Positions 10,147-21,543 of a DNA stretch of 64,000 nt are shown here, one piece after another. Within the stretch, counting starts at the first letter, position 1, and each line of letters opens with the position of its first letter. The stretch is taken from contig BRKX01000003.1 in the NCBI GenBank assembly GCA_026008535.1, positions 25,286,001-25,350,000 of the forward strand, given 5' to 3'. The notes beneath the pieces were generated by a model. That model was not told the DNA's origin, did not search any database, and was given only the letters and a program-made list of their open reading frames with translations. The translations under genes were made by a program, and so were the position numbers. This DNA is from Perilla frutescens (lineage: Eukaryota; Streptophyta; Magnoliopsida; Lamiales; Lamiaceae).

Positions 10147-12021
10147 CTACTCAGTTCCGTCTTCTTTTGCTCGATTCTCCCTTTTCATACTTGTAGGGAG
10201 AGATGCCCAGTATATTATGGATACCTCATTCTTGCTACTGTTGCAGCTGGGCATTCTCCCAAGTCCAAAACAAGTTTTTAGCTTGCCATTGCTCAAATTG
10301 GACTTCCCCCTCACGAGTGGCTTCTCCCTGATAGGCAGCTTCCCCCTGAAGCTATACCTCTCTTTAGATCTCATCCCAAAGAGTTAGGTCACCTTGCCAT
10401 TGTTGCATATCATATGTTTTTCCATCATCAGCATACTCTTCCCCCTTTTTGGCATCATCTAAAAGGGCGAGCTGATGGAAGTCATGAGTTGGCAATGACA
10501 ATTGTGGCAGAAGAGAGAAAGAAGTTTCCAGCAGATTGTCGGTGACTTGGAGAGTATGGAGTGCAGGCATATGAGTGGACAATCATGGATAAGACTCCTC
10601 AGTTGGCATCAGATGGTCAAGATCAGGAAAAGAGAAGAGATCTTGTCTAGTAGAAGAGGTTGATGCAACTTCGAGAAGTGGCTCATCTGTAGTGGTGAGA
10701 AAAACTGCCTCTTGGAGAGGAGTTGTGGCTGAGTTGGAGGGCTCATGATCGAGAAGGGGTTCATCATGAGGCACCGAGGTTTGAAACCTCTTAATCATGG
10801 AATCCATGATTTCTGAAACTGATTGAGGTGTGCTGAGTGGATAGTTCATCCAACTTCTGCTCCATCTACCTTCCTCGATCCAGAATGAGTCACCTAGCTT
10901 GCTTGCCATGTGCAGCATGGTAGCATCATCCACTTGAAATCTCATAGATGGTACTAGAGATATCTTCGAAGATGTTCTAAGAGATAAGGATTGAGATCCC
11001 TAATGAGACCAAAACAGCTTGTCAACTGATGGTCAATGCATGTGTAAAAGCCTTCTTCCAGAATTTCTGGGTCAGTGATGTGGTGAGGCTCGCTGGTTGC
11101 AGATGTAATAGAATCATCACACATGGAGGTGTAAGAGTCACTATCAGTCATGGACTGATCTGCGTCAGTTGGAGGTTCAGTTTCAAGGAACGACTATTTT
11201 TCTTTAGCTGGATTGTGGTCCTTCATTAGCTGAAGTCTCAACTTCCTAGGGTGACCAGTTACTCCACGATGTCTTATGTGGATGTAGACTGTAGGAAGAA
11301 GATCTCTTCTGGTGAGGTATAATCCACCAGAAGAACTTGCTTCAAGTTTCTCCTCGATGATGTGACTGAGTCAATTTGCAAATCCTAACTTGGCTTTGAA
11401 TGTGCTAGAGATTAGGTCGAACTCAGCATGCTTCACTTACATGTGAAGCTGCGCTAATATAAAGGATGCTCAATCAGCCTTGCATCCAAAATATATGGCG
11501 GCCATGAGGTGAGCGGTGTTGTTGTTGAACTGCGCATTTGTGATGCTGCCTAGCAGACTATGCATCACAATGTCCATGATTTGGACAACCGTTAGAGGGA
11601 GACTATCTTTCAAATTATATGAGAAGTCTCAATGGTTAACTTGTGGAAGCTTCCAACCATTTTATAGTTCCAACTTGGTGGAGAGCGCGAGTTCATGTAC
11701 CTTATGACCTTCATCAGGGAGCTGAAACATATTGGTTAACACATCTTTATCGATGATGATAACCTGATTGTAGACAACAGATATTATGTTGTCTCCTTTG
11801 ATCTCCGCATTGTAGTAGAACTCAGCTACAAGTGAGAGATACTTTCTCTTGGGCATAGTTGTCATGAATAACAATAACCTGCATGTCTTTAACGAATGAA
11901 AGATCATGCCAATCTTCTCTGGACTTAATCGAGCTTGAAGAAACTCTCGATCGAGATACTTATCCTTTCTTAGCTTCTTTATAAGAAGCTGAATGTTCAT
12001 CGAATGGAATGAGAGTACCAT
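10147..12021 (-). pseudogene. Copia B post-pol ORF3
   Basis: The start Met at 12021-12019 (MVLSFHSMNIQLLIKKLRKD) aligns with the D ORF3 start (MKPPFQTVDANLLIKKLKKD). The module VAEFYYNAEIKGDNII is followed by IIDKDVLTNMFQLPDEG, then a long Ser/Thr/Pro-rich region, a segment HQLTSCFGLIRDLNPYLLEHLRRYL-like in both copies, and a C-terminus with LLDDAKKGEE and LTLWDEI. Several stops (for example at 11662 and 11470-11472) and frameshifts break it. The function is unknown. The N-terminal half resembles the putative plant transposon protein domain (PF20167 type) by eye; I cannot confirm this without a profile search. Confidence 0.65.
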
Positions 12022-12309
12022 TTTTTGCGATGACAGTTTATATGAGCAAGAAGGGACTTGGATAAGTATGAGAAGACAATGAGAAGGAATGTGTTTTAGA
12101 GTTGAGTTATGCATTCCATCTTCTCCACTACTTATAAAATAGTAATTTTGCATGCATTTAACCATAGCACTCAAGTTCTTCTGGCTGATCAACTATCTGA
12201 TTTGATAGAAAGTTAGCTAATTAAATGATGCATGCATCTCAGCTGTCCATTTAGACTTTAGTTTTTTGATCAAGCGGCTGAGATATGAGGGTTTAGAAAA
12301 TCTGGGTAG

Positions 12310-12354
12310 TTGCCATAAATAGCAAAATATTTTCTAGAAGATTTGCTATTTATA
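12310..12354 (-). promoter_or_regulatory. TATA box and hairpin upstream of ORF3 (copia B)
   Basis: On the minus strand TATAAATA (12354-12347) overlaps the first arm of an inverted repeat: AAATAGCAAA, a spacer, then TTTGCTATTTATGG. The same TATA-plus-hairpin block is kept in copia D at 35481-35518, again upstream of ORF3, although the surrounding DNA has drifted. It looks like an internal promoter, which is an inference. Confidence 0.5.
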
Positions 12355-13147
12355 TCCCTCAGAAAATTCGTCTCTTTATACTTTAATGCTTGGCATAGAG
12401 ACTTTAATGGCCACTCAGATGAACAGTAAGGTTATTTTGAAATGTTAATGGTAACTATTCAAAAATAAGCTTGAGGAATAGAGAGTAGAAATGCTTATCG
12501 AGGAGGACTGATCATGCAGGTGATGTAACGCCTCAAACTACTCCGTTTGGCCACGTCACTTAACATATAATTTATTTACATATTTTGTGTGCTTATATTC
12601 AATATGAGCGGAAGCTAAGGTCAAAAGCATGATAATGGCATAATAAGGTAAGGCATCATAATTATCAATATGAATTTTCGCAATTAAAGCATGCAATCTA
12701 TCATGTCTATTTTGCCACATAAGATGTTATCAAACGGAAACATTGCATAAGCCCATCCACATCAACCATGCAATCATCTAACCTATCAGGCTCATAGATC
12801 TTACTCAACCCACCTGTTTACCATCCTAAATTTTAACATACGTATAAAGGTTCAACAACATACTTCATACATAATAGGCTCCAAGGTCGAACGACCCGCC
12901 TTTCAATTGTTTGGCATAATATCAAGTTATACACATCATAACCTACAAAAGATCGGGCTATTCCCATCCCCAATAATCATTGATCATAAAGCAAAAAGAG
13001 TGATCAATGCAATAATAATAATAATGTAAGTATTTTCAAAAGAAGAGCATGCAAAAGATAAACACAAGCTTGTGGGGTTCTCTTGTGTTCACAACGCTCC
13101 TACCCCGGCCTTGACTCCTCAACCTGAAATTTATTGAATGAATGGGG

Positions 13148-13169
13148 TGAGTATTTAACAACATACTCA
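13148..13169 (-). promoter_or_regulatory. 22-bp palindrome in solo LTR S1
   Basis: TGAGTAT and ATACTCA separated by 8 bases. The identical arrangement is at 46373-46394 in S2, and a variant is at 6406-6427 in element E. It lies between CCTGAAA and AGTGGGGAACA. Confidence 0.5.
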
Positions 13170-14299
13170 GTGGGGAACACTGTAAACAGTTATAGCTACT
13201 TGCACAAGTGAAAATATAACATATGGACTTTTCTTTACTTTGTGGAGACTAGTCTCAACCCCGTAGGGTCTAAACATTATGATGCCCCCGTTAATGAACA
13301 TCTTTGGCCCTGTAGGGATGCCCGCAGACATACTACCCCCCAAGGAGGACATTAACAGGTCTATATTCGATCCCAAAGGATCTCTACCCCGAAGGGTCTC
13401 TTTGTCGACCCCGAAGGATCTCTTTCATTCACCGGTCCGAAGACCCTTCATACATATACAATCAAAGCACAACAGTAACTATAACCTTACACGTGTTCAC
13501 AGTTTAGAGTTACCCCACCTTAAGAGACGCTTTCACAATTTCTCAACCTTTGAAATACTCCTTTGCCGCTAACAAGTTGTCCACCTCGAGCCACAACACG
13601 TCACCTAGCACCCTTTTAATCATCTTTTCATTTTAGATGTCGAGTTATTCAATTAAATCATAATTTAGACCAAACTCATACTATACTTTGCTTTAAAGTC
13701 TTCAAACATTTCCACATACACAACCATGGATATACAAGCTCATACTATGATTTTGGACTCAAAATACACATTAAAGCTCTTTGAAGCATTTGATCGAACA
13801 TGTTATGGGCACACATTTAAACCACATGCTCATAACTCATTGTAAATCCTTTAGACCCAATATTTCAAATACAAACACCTTCACCCTAGGGCTCTAACAT
13901 ACATGAAACTCAACCCCATACAACCCTCATAACATCTCCATACAATTATCAACAAAACAAAGGGAAATTAGGGCAAAAATCCAAACCCTAGCAACAATGA
14001 ACCATAGGAATTCGATATAACTTCACATATAGCCTCAAGGAGGTAGATAAACCATATGTTCAAGATATCAAGGCAAGAGGATCAATAAAAGTGAAAACCC
14101 TAATTTTTGGATAACAAACCCTAGGTTTAATTCAACAAGAAATGAGTGTTCAAATCACCAAGATGAAGAGGTATGAAGTTACCTTAGTTAATGGAGGATG
14201 ATGGAAGGATCCACTCCAAAAGTTCAAGAATTTGTAGAGAGAATGGGGAGGAAAATCGCCCCAAATAGAAAGAAATGAGGAAGAAATGAACAAGTGTGG

Positions 14300-14307
14300 T
14301 ATTTATA
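14300..14307 (-). promoter_or_regulatory. TATA box of solo LTR S1
   Basis: TATAAATACC on the minus strand, directly downstream of the GC-rich island, matching TATAAATACC at 45251 in S2. Confidence 0.65.
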
Positions 14308-14322
14308 GGTAGGAAAGTCCCC

Positions 14323-14453
14323 GGACTCGCGCGACCGCGCGAGGGGGCTCTCGGCCCAAGCTCCCCGCGAGCGCGCACACCCCGCGGGCGCGCGCCTCGC
14401 CCACACCCCGCTGGCGTGCACCACCCCGTGGACGCGCGGCGTGCCCCATTCAA
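14323..14453 (-). other. GC-rich island in LTR S1
   Basis: A block of about 130 bp rich in CGCGCG and CACCCCGCGGG words in otherwise AT-rich DNA. The counterpart in S2 is 45118-45236, and a related block lies in the Athila1 LTR at 21095-21190. The open frames seen here in several readings are a by-product of high GC. Confidence 0.6.
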
Positions 14454-14999
14454 CCCCCGGCTCTATTTTGACTCCCGGACGTTTCCAACTCCATTTTAAA
14501 ACGACTTAGATTTTCAAAACACTTTTAATACACACCGAAAAAGGTCAGCGAGACCCCCGATCAACTCAGTGTTAGGGTGTTCAAGGTTTTGGCAAATAAA
14601 ATTCAATGCAATAACATTCATTCATTATCTTATAACCCGACACTTTAATATTAAAATTTAAATTGTGTTATACACTCAGTATAACATCACTGTGCTATGA
14701 CGTATCGGCTTGAGTGAGACAACCTACAATAAAACAACGGCATAACATACAAACATACTCACATGATTAATATTCAACAATATCAATTCGAAATCATTTT
14801 ACTAAAATTATGATTTATAATTTAGCAAAAGGGTCAGGGTATCACAGGTGATGAGAGATTTTGAGCTCGAGACGTCAGTTTTCTACTAAACTGATGATAT
14901 CGCCTTTAAACTGATTTGATCAGTTTTGTTGATTAGCTGCTGATTGACTTTTTGTCAGTTTTCTCTTCTTACACGGTCAGACTAGACTAGCTTCTCCGC

Positions 15000-16817
15000 T
15001 TTCTCTAGAGTTGTTTGACCTTTACCGTTTGGAAGCTGAACTGATGATGTCCTGAAGAGGATCAGTTCTGGCGGCATTCTCAACTTGCTGAAGTTACTTC
15101 AGAGCAACTGCTGAGTTTGTCAGCTTCAAGGGGGTCAACTATGAAATTCCTCTGCAGGATAAGCTGGACTGATTGACCATCAATTGTTCAGCTCTTGAGC
15201 AAAACTTGATAAGAAGAGTAACATAGCTTCGGGACAAGAGATCTGGTGGCGTGGAAGTATCTGCATCATCTTTTGCTCCTTTGTGTCCACAGTGTTGACT
15301 CATTGGGGTCGCCAAAATTTGAGCATGAGATAGATCTTGATCTATCTTTTCAGTGGCAGTTTCAGCTTGTAAGGATGCCTCTTCTGACTGAATTGAATCA
15401 ATATCAAAATTTAGTTTTCGGCAATTTTGATCGGCTTAATTGTTGAAAAACTAATTTACAGTTGCAACTCTTTGCGATCTCAAGCTAGCATGATCATCAG
15501 CTAGCATGGCCTTAGCTGGAATGTTATTATCAAGTCAATGCTTCATAATCCGCTGGACTTGCATAATAGTTGGAGGAAATGGATTTGAAACCCCAATCCA
15601 TTTAATACTCCAAGTCTCTTCATGTTACCAAAAGCTCATGCCATGAAAGGCAGTTAGCAAGAAGTGTGACTGGATTGACATAGAATGTCTCTAGTTATAC
15701 CAGTATAAGTACCGGTGCAGTTGTTTGAACAACTGATTGTCTTGCTTAGCAACATAGGTGAAGTGAGTGAGAAGGAGATTTGTTATATCCTTTTGTGCAC
15801 TCTTGACTGCATATTCGCCACTGTAGAAAGTGTAAATGTTGTCTTCAGTCAGCTGGAGAGGAGGACAAGTTCTCCTGAAATATTCAGCTCCGTAGTTTGG
15901 ATGAGGGATTCCGATGAATGGAATGAGCTCATCTGGATCAGTGCAGGGCTTGAAATAAAATGATGATCCATTCTTAGAGTTTGGAGAAGGAACTTCATTG
16001 GCAGTTGAGCTGCTTGAAGTTGTATTGCCAGTTTTGGCTTTGGATCTCCTCTTCTCCTTGAGTGACTAAAGATGTGCTTTCCCTTTCTTGGGGATCCAGT
16101 CGGAATTAGGACTGGCAGCGCGTCATCATTTGGAAGATTCAGCATATCTTCCAAGAGCTTGCTCATTCTTAGAACAAGTCCTACTTTAGACTCAAATTCC
16201 CAGTCTTCTTTGAGTCGACAACTTTGATGACTTGATGCTTGAATTTGGGAGAATTCAAACTCTGCCCAACTGGCTTCCAATCCTTCAACAAGGTGTATCA
16301 TTACCTTGTATCTTTCTTGAGTTAATTGACTCATGCTTCCAATGGCACCGAACATCATTTTGTTCGTGATATCGAGTATAACTCCATACTCGGGCTTCAA
16401 ATCAGTTTTAGCTGTAGTAAAACTGAATTGCTTGTTGCAAGTTGAAGCGCACCATTCTTTCCAGTATGGTTCAGCTGAATCTTTCAGATCTTGAACCCTG
16501 GAACCCTTTCTGGGAAGTTGAAAGATTTCTGCAATCTTTCTTTCAGTGATTTGGAGTCGATTCCCTTGAACCGCTGAGTGTATAACCTTCCCATCTACAG
16601 AGACCTTTGCTTAAAGTAAGAACTCACTTACCAAGTCTTATCTGAAGAATCTTGGTGGAGTTTCTAGGTAATGCAGAATTCTGGTCTTGTGGAGGTTGAC
16701 CAGAAGAAAGGGGTTGTTTGATTCCTTAAAAATTAATTGAAATTTCTGTCTTTCCAAAAATTTGTCTCTCATCATTTGCTCTTTGAAGAAAGTAAGAGCT
16801 TTGGATAATTCCGCCAT
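15000..16817 (-). pseudogene. Copia B post-pol ORF2
   Basis: The start Met is at 16817-16815 (MAELSKALTF), matching D ORF2 (MAESSRSSNS). It then shows KFQLI, an ETPPRFF block, the module LVSEFLL...LQITERKIAEIFQLPRKGS, then YWKEWCASTCNKQFSFTTAK, TDLKPEYGVILDITNKMMFG, LTQERYKVMIHLVEG and ESKVGLVLRMSKLLEDML. The C-terminal part is Ser/Asp-rich. The lower boundary is approximate. It has in-frame stops (for example after FFR, after FLL, and at 15693-15691) and frameshifts. The layout resembles PF20167-type plant transposon proteins by eye; the function is unknown. Confidence 0.65.
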
Positions 16818-16853
16818 TTTTGAAAATCTTGGCTGAATTTGAATTGAAGCTTT

Positions 16854-16881
16854 TTGAGAGAGAGAGAGAGAGAGAGAGAGA
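16854..16881 (-). repeat. (GA)n microsatellite in ORF2 leader
   Basis: A run of GA repeats, CT-rich in element sense, just upstream of ORF2. The leaders of ORF2 and ORF3 in copia D (33310-33390 and 35750-35800) are also rich in CTCTCT, so the run probably grew from a pyrimidine-rich leader. Confidence 0.85.
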
Positions 16882-17198
16882 ATACTCTTTTTGGAAGATG
16901 GTTTTTTTGAAATAGTATGTAAATTTTGCTTCAGTATTCTCTTGACAAATTTTGAGCAAGGGGATTTATGAGTGAGGAGAGAGACTCATAAATTTGTTGG
17001 TTGAAAGAATTGAATGCCCCCCTTGTGATTTTCTTTTGGCTGTTCATACTATACTTTGGACCAACGGTTAAAAAATTTATAATAAATACTGACAAAAGAA
17101 TTTATTTTAGCCAAACGATTTTTATTAAAATATTAGGAAATGAACTGAATTACAAGAAGTTGGCCTATGGCAATCTAGTCAGCTGACTTCTCAAGCCT

Positions 17199-18533
17199 TC
17201 AGTTCTTCTTGCGTTTAGTTTTCTTTTTCTTTGATTTTCTGGAGCTGTCTGGAGTGCTTTCACTTAAAGAGTCATTCTCTGAGTCTTCATTTCCAAAGTA
17301 TGCTTCCAGTTTCATAATTGAGTTAGAGAGCAGCTTTACCTGGATCTTCATGCACTTGATCAGTGCTTCGACTCGATTTGAGGTCTTACCTGAACGCTAC
17401 CTTTTAGTTTGTTGAAATCATAGTTGAATCTCTTCATTAGTCAGCAGATGCTCTCTAGTCTTGCGATCAATTTTTAGCTGATGCTCTGCAGTCTGATGGC
17501 CAGCAGTTGGCTTTTCAGCTGATTCAGACTGAATAGGAGACACATCTCTCTTTTCAGTTGGACTCTTCCTGGAGTCCTTTCTGCCATCATTCCCTTCTCT
17601 TGAGAACTTGTACCTCTAAACAGCAAGGAGGACATCATCAGAGTCTGTGTTTGATTGGACTACACACTCCGTCATCTTAGCCTTTCCTTTCCCTCTTGTT
17701 ACTGGAGTGGATAGGATTAGTTTCTGCCTCAGTCGTGTTGTGGCTCTCTGATCGTCAATGGAGGCAGTGCTCCTTCTGCCACTTTTGGAATGAAATCATC
17801 AGGGTCAACTGGCTGATGATTTGTTTCTTCTGCTATCAGATCGGGAATCAGCTTTTCTAGAATGAAGCTGACTCTGTTGATGTAGTACATCTTTTGTGGA
17901 AAGCACAACCTGCATTTTGTCTCTTCTTCCACGATGTCTGCAAACCTCTTCAGTTTCTTGAAGAAAAATGGAGACTAGTCTATCCCTCTAGTCTCCCAGA
18001 TGGCATTGCAGATTTTATACTTGATTTCTGACATTTCATCGTGCCCTTTGCATGATCTTATCATCATCTGTATGGCCACAACTGATAACAACTAAAATTT
18101 CTTTTAGAATTTAGATGTCTGATGGTTAATGAAAAAGTTTTCTGCGGTAGGGGCTAGTTACCCAACTGTTGAAGCAGTATCTGGCGTTTACTTCCATTTC
18201 TTCAAGGTTGTCTCCTTCTTCTAGTAGCCCAAATATGTTTCTTAAGATGGAATGGGTGATCAAGATTTCAGCACCCCTTACTTCATTGATAATCATCCAA
18301 GAATCTTTCTCGCTATAGGAGTTGAGAAAGAATTCCGCTACAGCTTCTGGGTACACTTTCGTGGGAGCGCTTTTCGTATACGTCTTTAGCCGTAAGGAGT
18401 TGGTGAATTGTCTTCTATTGGCTGGACTCAGTATCTTGTCATGACTCAGGTCCATACAGAAGACTGATGAATCTTCACCGAAGATTTTGAAGTTGCACTT
18501 TCTTCGGTGAGGGTTGGGGGAGAATTGGGCCAT
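17199..18533 (-). pseudogene. Copia B post-pol ORF1
   Basis: First ORF downstream of RNase H. The start is at Met 18533-18531 (MAQFSPNPHRRKCNFKIFG). The module AVAEFFLNSYSEKDSWMIIN is followed by ILITHSILRNIFGLLEEGDN, parallel to ORF2 and ORF3. The middle holds CRLCFPQKMYYINRVSFILE. The C-terminus is acidic, then Lys/Arg-rich (SSRKSKKKKTKRKKN, stop at 17199), which looks like a nuclear-localisation signal. At least one frameshift lies between 18126 and 17932. Copia D keeps only the last 56 codons (32885-33052). The function is unknown. Confidence 0.65.
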
Positions 18534-18661
18534 TGAAGAGGAGTTGGGGAGATTTGGAAGATTTGTTAGGTTGAAGAGAATTCTGAGTGAAGGGTTTAGA
18601 GAGACTGAGTACTTGAGTTCTTTGATCAGCTGTGTGGGTGATTTGGAGGAAACAACTAACC

Positions 18662-18669
18662 TATTTATA
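18662..18669 (-). promoter_or_regulatory. TATA-like box upstream of ORF1 (copia B)
   Basis: TATAAATAGG on the minus strand, about 130 bases before the ORF1 start and about 550 bases after the RNase H stop. It matches the plant TATA consensus perfectly and suggests a separate promoter, though no transcript evidence is available. Confidence 0.5.
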
Positions 18670-19261
18670 CACTCAAGAAAATAGTGTATCCAATGGTAAA
18701 AATAATTTAAGTTCAATCAAAATCGAATGATTTCGATTAATCCATCGATTTATTTTCAGATTTATTCATTGGGGTTAAATGAAAGAGATAGAGTGGGTCC
18801 AACGGTAATATTGAGATGACACATCATTTTACTGTTCAGTAATAAATTTAATTTTGAACTTATCTGATTGTGGCTCTCCTCTAGTCTCCACGTGGCATTG
18901 AGCTGCTGATGTCATCAGTTGGCCTTACAATTGATGATCTTCTCGGCTTGGATTGATCAGTTCCAGCTGAAGTCCCTTCAGCTTTGACTCTTTGTTTCTC
19001 GTCAGCTTGAGTTGTCTTCTCAGCTTTGCTCCGCCTAAGCTTTTCAGTTGCTTTCTTCAGCTGAAGTTTTGCCTTCTTCAGTCCGTTTTGGATTCAACTG
19101 CTCTCATCAGTTGAACATGACTGGTTGGGAACTGATGCCTTCTGCAATCAGTTTACTCATCTTCATTCTTCAGCTTCCAATTAGCCTTCGTCATATCTTC
19201 AGAACTGATTTAGGCTCATCATTTTAAGCTCCAAAGCTTAACTAACTGATGCCATCTTGAT

Positions 19262-19679
19262 TCAGTTATCTTCTTCAGCTGGAGTGTCCCTCTTCACTCC
19301 TTTTCTTTGCTGATCATCATCATCTTTTGAAGCTAGTTCGAGCAATCCCAGTTGGATGCATAACTCCAAAAATATAGCTTCTAGTAATGACTTGGTGAAG
19401 ATATCAGCTATCTGCTTCTCCGTGTGGACATATTTGATGCATATGTCTTTCTTCTCGATACGATCTCTGATGAAGTGGTGCATGATATCAATGTACTTCG
19501 TCCTTAAATGCAATACTGAATTTTGAGATATTGCAATAGCACTATTGTTATCACAGTAGATTGGCACTTCTTCAGTCTCCACCTTGTAATCTTTAAGTTT
19601 TTGCTTCATCCACAAGATTTGAGCACAACAGCTACATACTTGGCTTCAGTTGTTGACGTGGCAACTGAATGCTACTTCA
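19262..19679 (-). pseudogene. Copia B RNase H, C-terminal part
   Basis: SVATSTTEAKYVA, then the copia RNase H signature YCDNNSAIAISQN, LHLRTKYIDIMHHFIRD and KYVHTEKQIADIFTKSL. These degrade the RNA strand of the RNA/DNA hybrid during reverse transcription. A stop lies just before SVATS, and a frameshift around 19615-19620 splits the two halves. The domain is cut at 19679 by the Athila1 LTR. The pol end is followed by a spacer of about 550 bp and then ORF1, fixing the gene order pol-ORF1-ORF2-ORF3. Confidence 0.85.
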
Positions 19680-21543
19680 TGCTAAACTAGGATATTTCAC
19701 TCCAAATTTGTATTTTCCGGTTTAGACTCAACACGGTAAACTACTTCAAACCAAACCCACAATTAGACGGGGTCAATTGTAGACGCGATGAGCTAACCCG
19801 AGTCAAACTCACAAGGAAGACTTCGTGTGGGCAATTATCTTAAGGCTATGCATGCAATGTGCTAGAGCGATGAAAATAAAACCTAAACATTCTAATCATA
19901 GGTTTGATGGAGGATTTAAACTAAGAATGAAAACAAGCAATAAAACTAATAAAATACAAATAACAATATGATCAAGATCAAGAAAAAGATTATGATACGA
20001 GTATTAGGATGTAGACTCTCTCAATGGTTTAACACTAAGCTTGCTTCAAGATGACTTTATTTATCTCAAACACACAATAGACCCCTCAAATGGTTTAACT
20101 TTAATTACCATCACCGTCTATCTATTAAACCCCTATCGGCTATATCATATGAGCAAGATCAATATCTTAGGCTTATGAACCCAATCCACCTAATGTTGAA
20201 GCAACCAAGGTCGGGATTTAGAATCTCTTTTTGGTCTCAACTAAAACCTAGCAATGTTTAAGTAGTGATCAATTACTTCAACATAATAATCAGAATTCCA
20301 TCAACAACAACCAACCATAACAAGCATAGATCAAAAACCAAATAAATCCTCTACCCCCTAATAGAGTGATTAGCCTATAACCATGCTCAAAACAACATAA
20401 ATACCATAAAAGTACGTCATGTCATAATCGAATGAAAATAGCATAAACTTCTACAATATTTGATATTTTTCAATAGTTTGGGACAAATCCCCACAAATCA
20501 TCTAAGAATGAGAAAGAAAATACCAAAAGAAAAACCCCCTAATGAGCCTAGCTTCTGTGGACGGCTCGAACTCGGCTTCTTCTCATCTCTCTTTTTTCAA
20601 CCCTAGCTTTCTTCCCTATTGTCTTTTCCTTTTCCTCTTCTCTTGAATGGTGGTGGTAATGGTGAAAATGGTGAAGAAATATGGTGAAGGTGTTGGTGTG
20701 TGTAGAGAGAAAATGGAGAGATGGAGTGGTGAAGAAGATGAAGTGAATGGTGAATGAATTGATGAATGATAATATCCCCAAGATCAAATGGGGATATATG
20801 AGAGAGAGAGAGAATCGAGTGGAAGGGAATGAGAAAGAGAGAGAGAGAAAATGTGATGGTAAGCTGATGGTAAGGGAGCATTTAATGTGAGAGATTTGTG
20901 TGAGATTTTGTAGGGGGGAAGTAAAGCCAAAATCCAAAAAGAAATCTTAGGAGAAATTAATCCCTATAATCCTACCACAAAATAGAGCCACAAAAGTCCA
21001 CTTTCATGATTGATCCAGCTGTGAAGAATTAGGAGTGAAATCGAGTAGGATTGCATTTGAAATAGAGGGAAAAATTGATCGGGAGAGGAAAAGGCGGACC
21101 CCGTATGGCCGCGGGGTGGTGCGCGCCCACGGGACAGGCGAGAGGGCGTGCGTGCTCACGCGCCCATGCGCGCTTGCATGACCTCGGGTGATGGTGTGGC
21201 CACACCGTGCCATTCATCTCCGTGCTCTGATTTCGAGTGCAATTCAACTCCTTGAGTGCGATCTAGTGCAATTCAACTCCTCCTTTTCCTCATCCTTTTT
21301 ATCATTTCTTCGACAATCCGAGCTCAATTTCTGGCTTTTCTACTTGCCACCAAAATGCCATTAAAAATCCTGCTTTTATAATCAAAAGCTCAAGTTTTTG
21401 CACAACTTGGCATGATCCACCATTAGACCAATAAATGAAAATAAACACATAAATTCAACACATAACAAAATAAAATAAAAGAAAATAATTTACTAAACAT
21501 GACAAAATTACTACAATAAAATAACATATTTAGACACTAAACA
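19680..21543 (-). repeat. 3' LTR of Athila1 (1,864 bp)
   Basis: Plus-strand ends are TGCTAAACTAGG and GACACTAAACA (minus: TGTTTAGTGTC to TAGTTTAGCA), next to a PPT reading GTGTGGGGGAGT on the minus strand. It contains a GA-rich patch (20795-20850), small open frames of low complexity and a GC-rich island. There is no second copy in the window to confirm the ends, so they rest on terminus and PPT. Confidence 0.75.
21095..21190 (-). other. GC-rich island in Athila1 LTR
   Basis: About 95 bp rich in CGCGC and CACGGG words. GGCCGCGGGGTGGTGCGCGC (21108-21127) closely resembles the inverse of the S1 segment at 14414-14435, although Athila and Tekay/Del LTRs are otherwise unrelated. Confidence 0.55.

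Larger units (their letters stand above)
12524..14846 (-). mobile_element. Solo LTR S1, Tekay/Del-like (2,323 bp)
   Basis: Plus-strand ends are TGTAACGCCTCAAAC and GGGTATCACA, so in sense it starts TGTGATACCC and ends GGCGTTACA. It is flanked by a perfect 5-bp duplication GGTGA (12519-12523 and 14847-14851). It has no interior or second LTR, so it is a solo LTR left by LTR-LTR recombination. It matches S2 (44826-47050) in the opposite orientation, including a block with repeated CCCCGAAGGATCTC-like words. Sub-features: 22-bp palindrome 13148-13169, minus-strand TATAAATA 14300-14307, GC-rich island 14323-14453. No protein is encoded. Confidence 0.9.
7753..19679 (-). mobile_element. Copia B: Sirevirus-like element, 3' part with post-pol ORFs
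   Basis: Minus-strand element. Its 3' LTR is at 7753-9518, then (in reverse sense order) PPT, a repeat-rich stretch, ORF3, ORF2, ORF1 and the end of the RNase H domain at 19262-19679. There it is cut by the Athila1 LTR at 19680; the rest of pol, gag and the 5' LTR are absent from the window. The left target-site bases are GTATA (7748-7752). It carries a solo LTR at 12524-14846. It shows that the ORFs also found in copia D lie downstream of pol in this family, the position of env-like genes in Sireviruses. The 14852-15000 stretch has no clear feature. Confidence 0.85.

Noticed and set aside
14184..14499. Overlapping open frames on both strands near 14.2-14.5 kb
   Set aside because: Caused by the GC-rich island of solo LTR S1, where stop codons are rare; no homology to any known protein.
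10147..18533. Classical envelope genes in the post-pol region of copia B
   Set aside because: No signal peptide, transmembrane anchor or furin-like site is visible in ORF1-ORF3; the shared module looks soluble.
20548..20937. Minus-strand open frames of 92-129 codons in the Athila1 LTR
   Set aside because: Low-complexity Ser/Leu/Phe/His-rich sequence from a GA/CT-rich patch inside an LTR; no domain.
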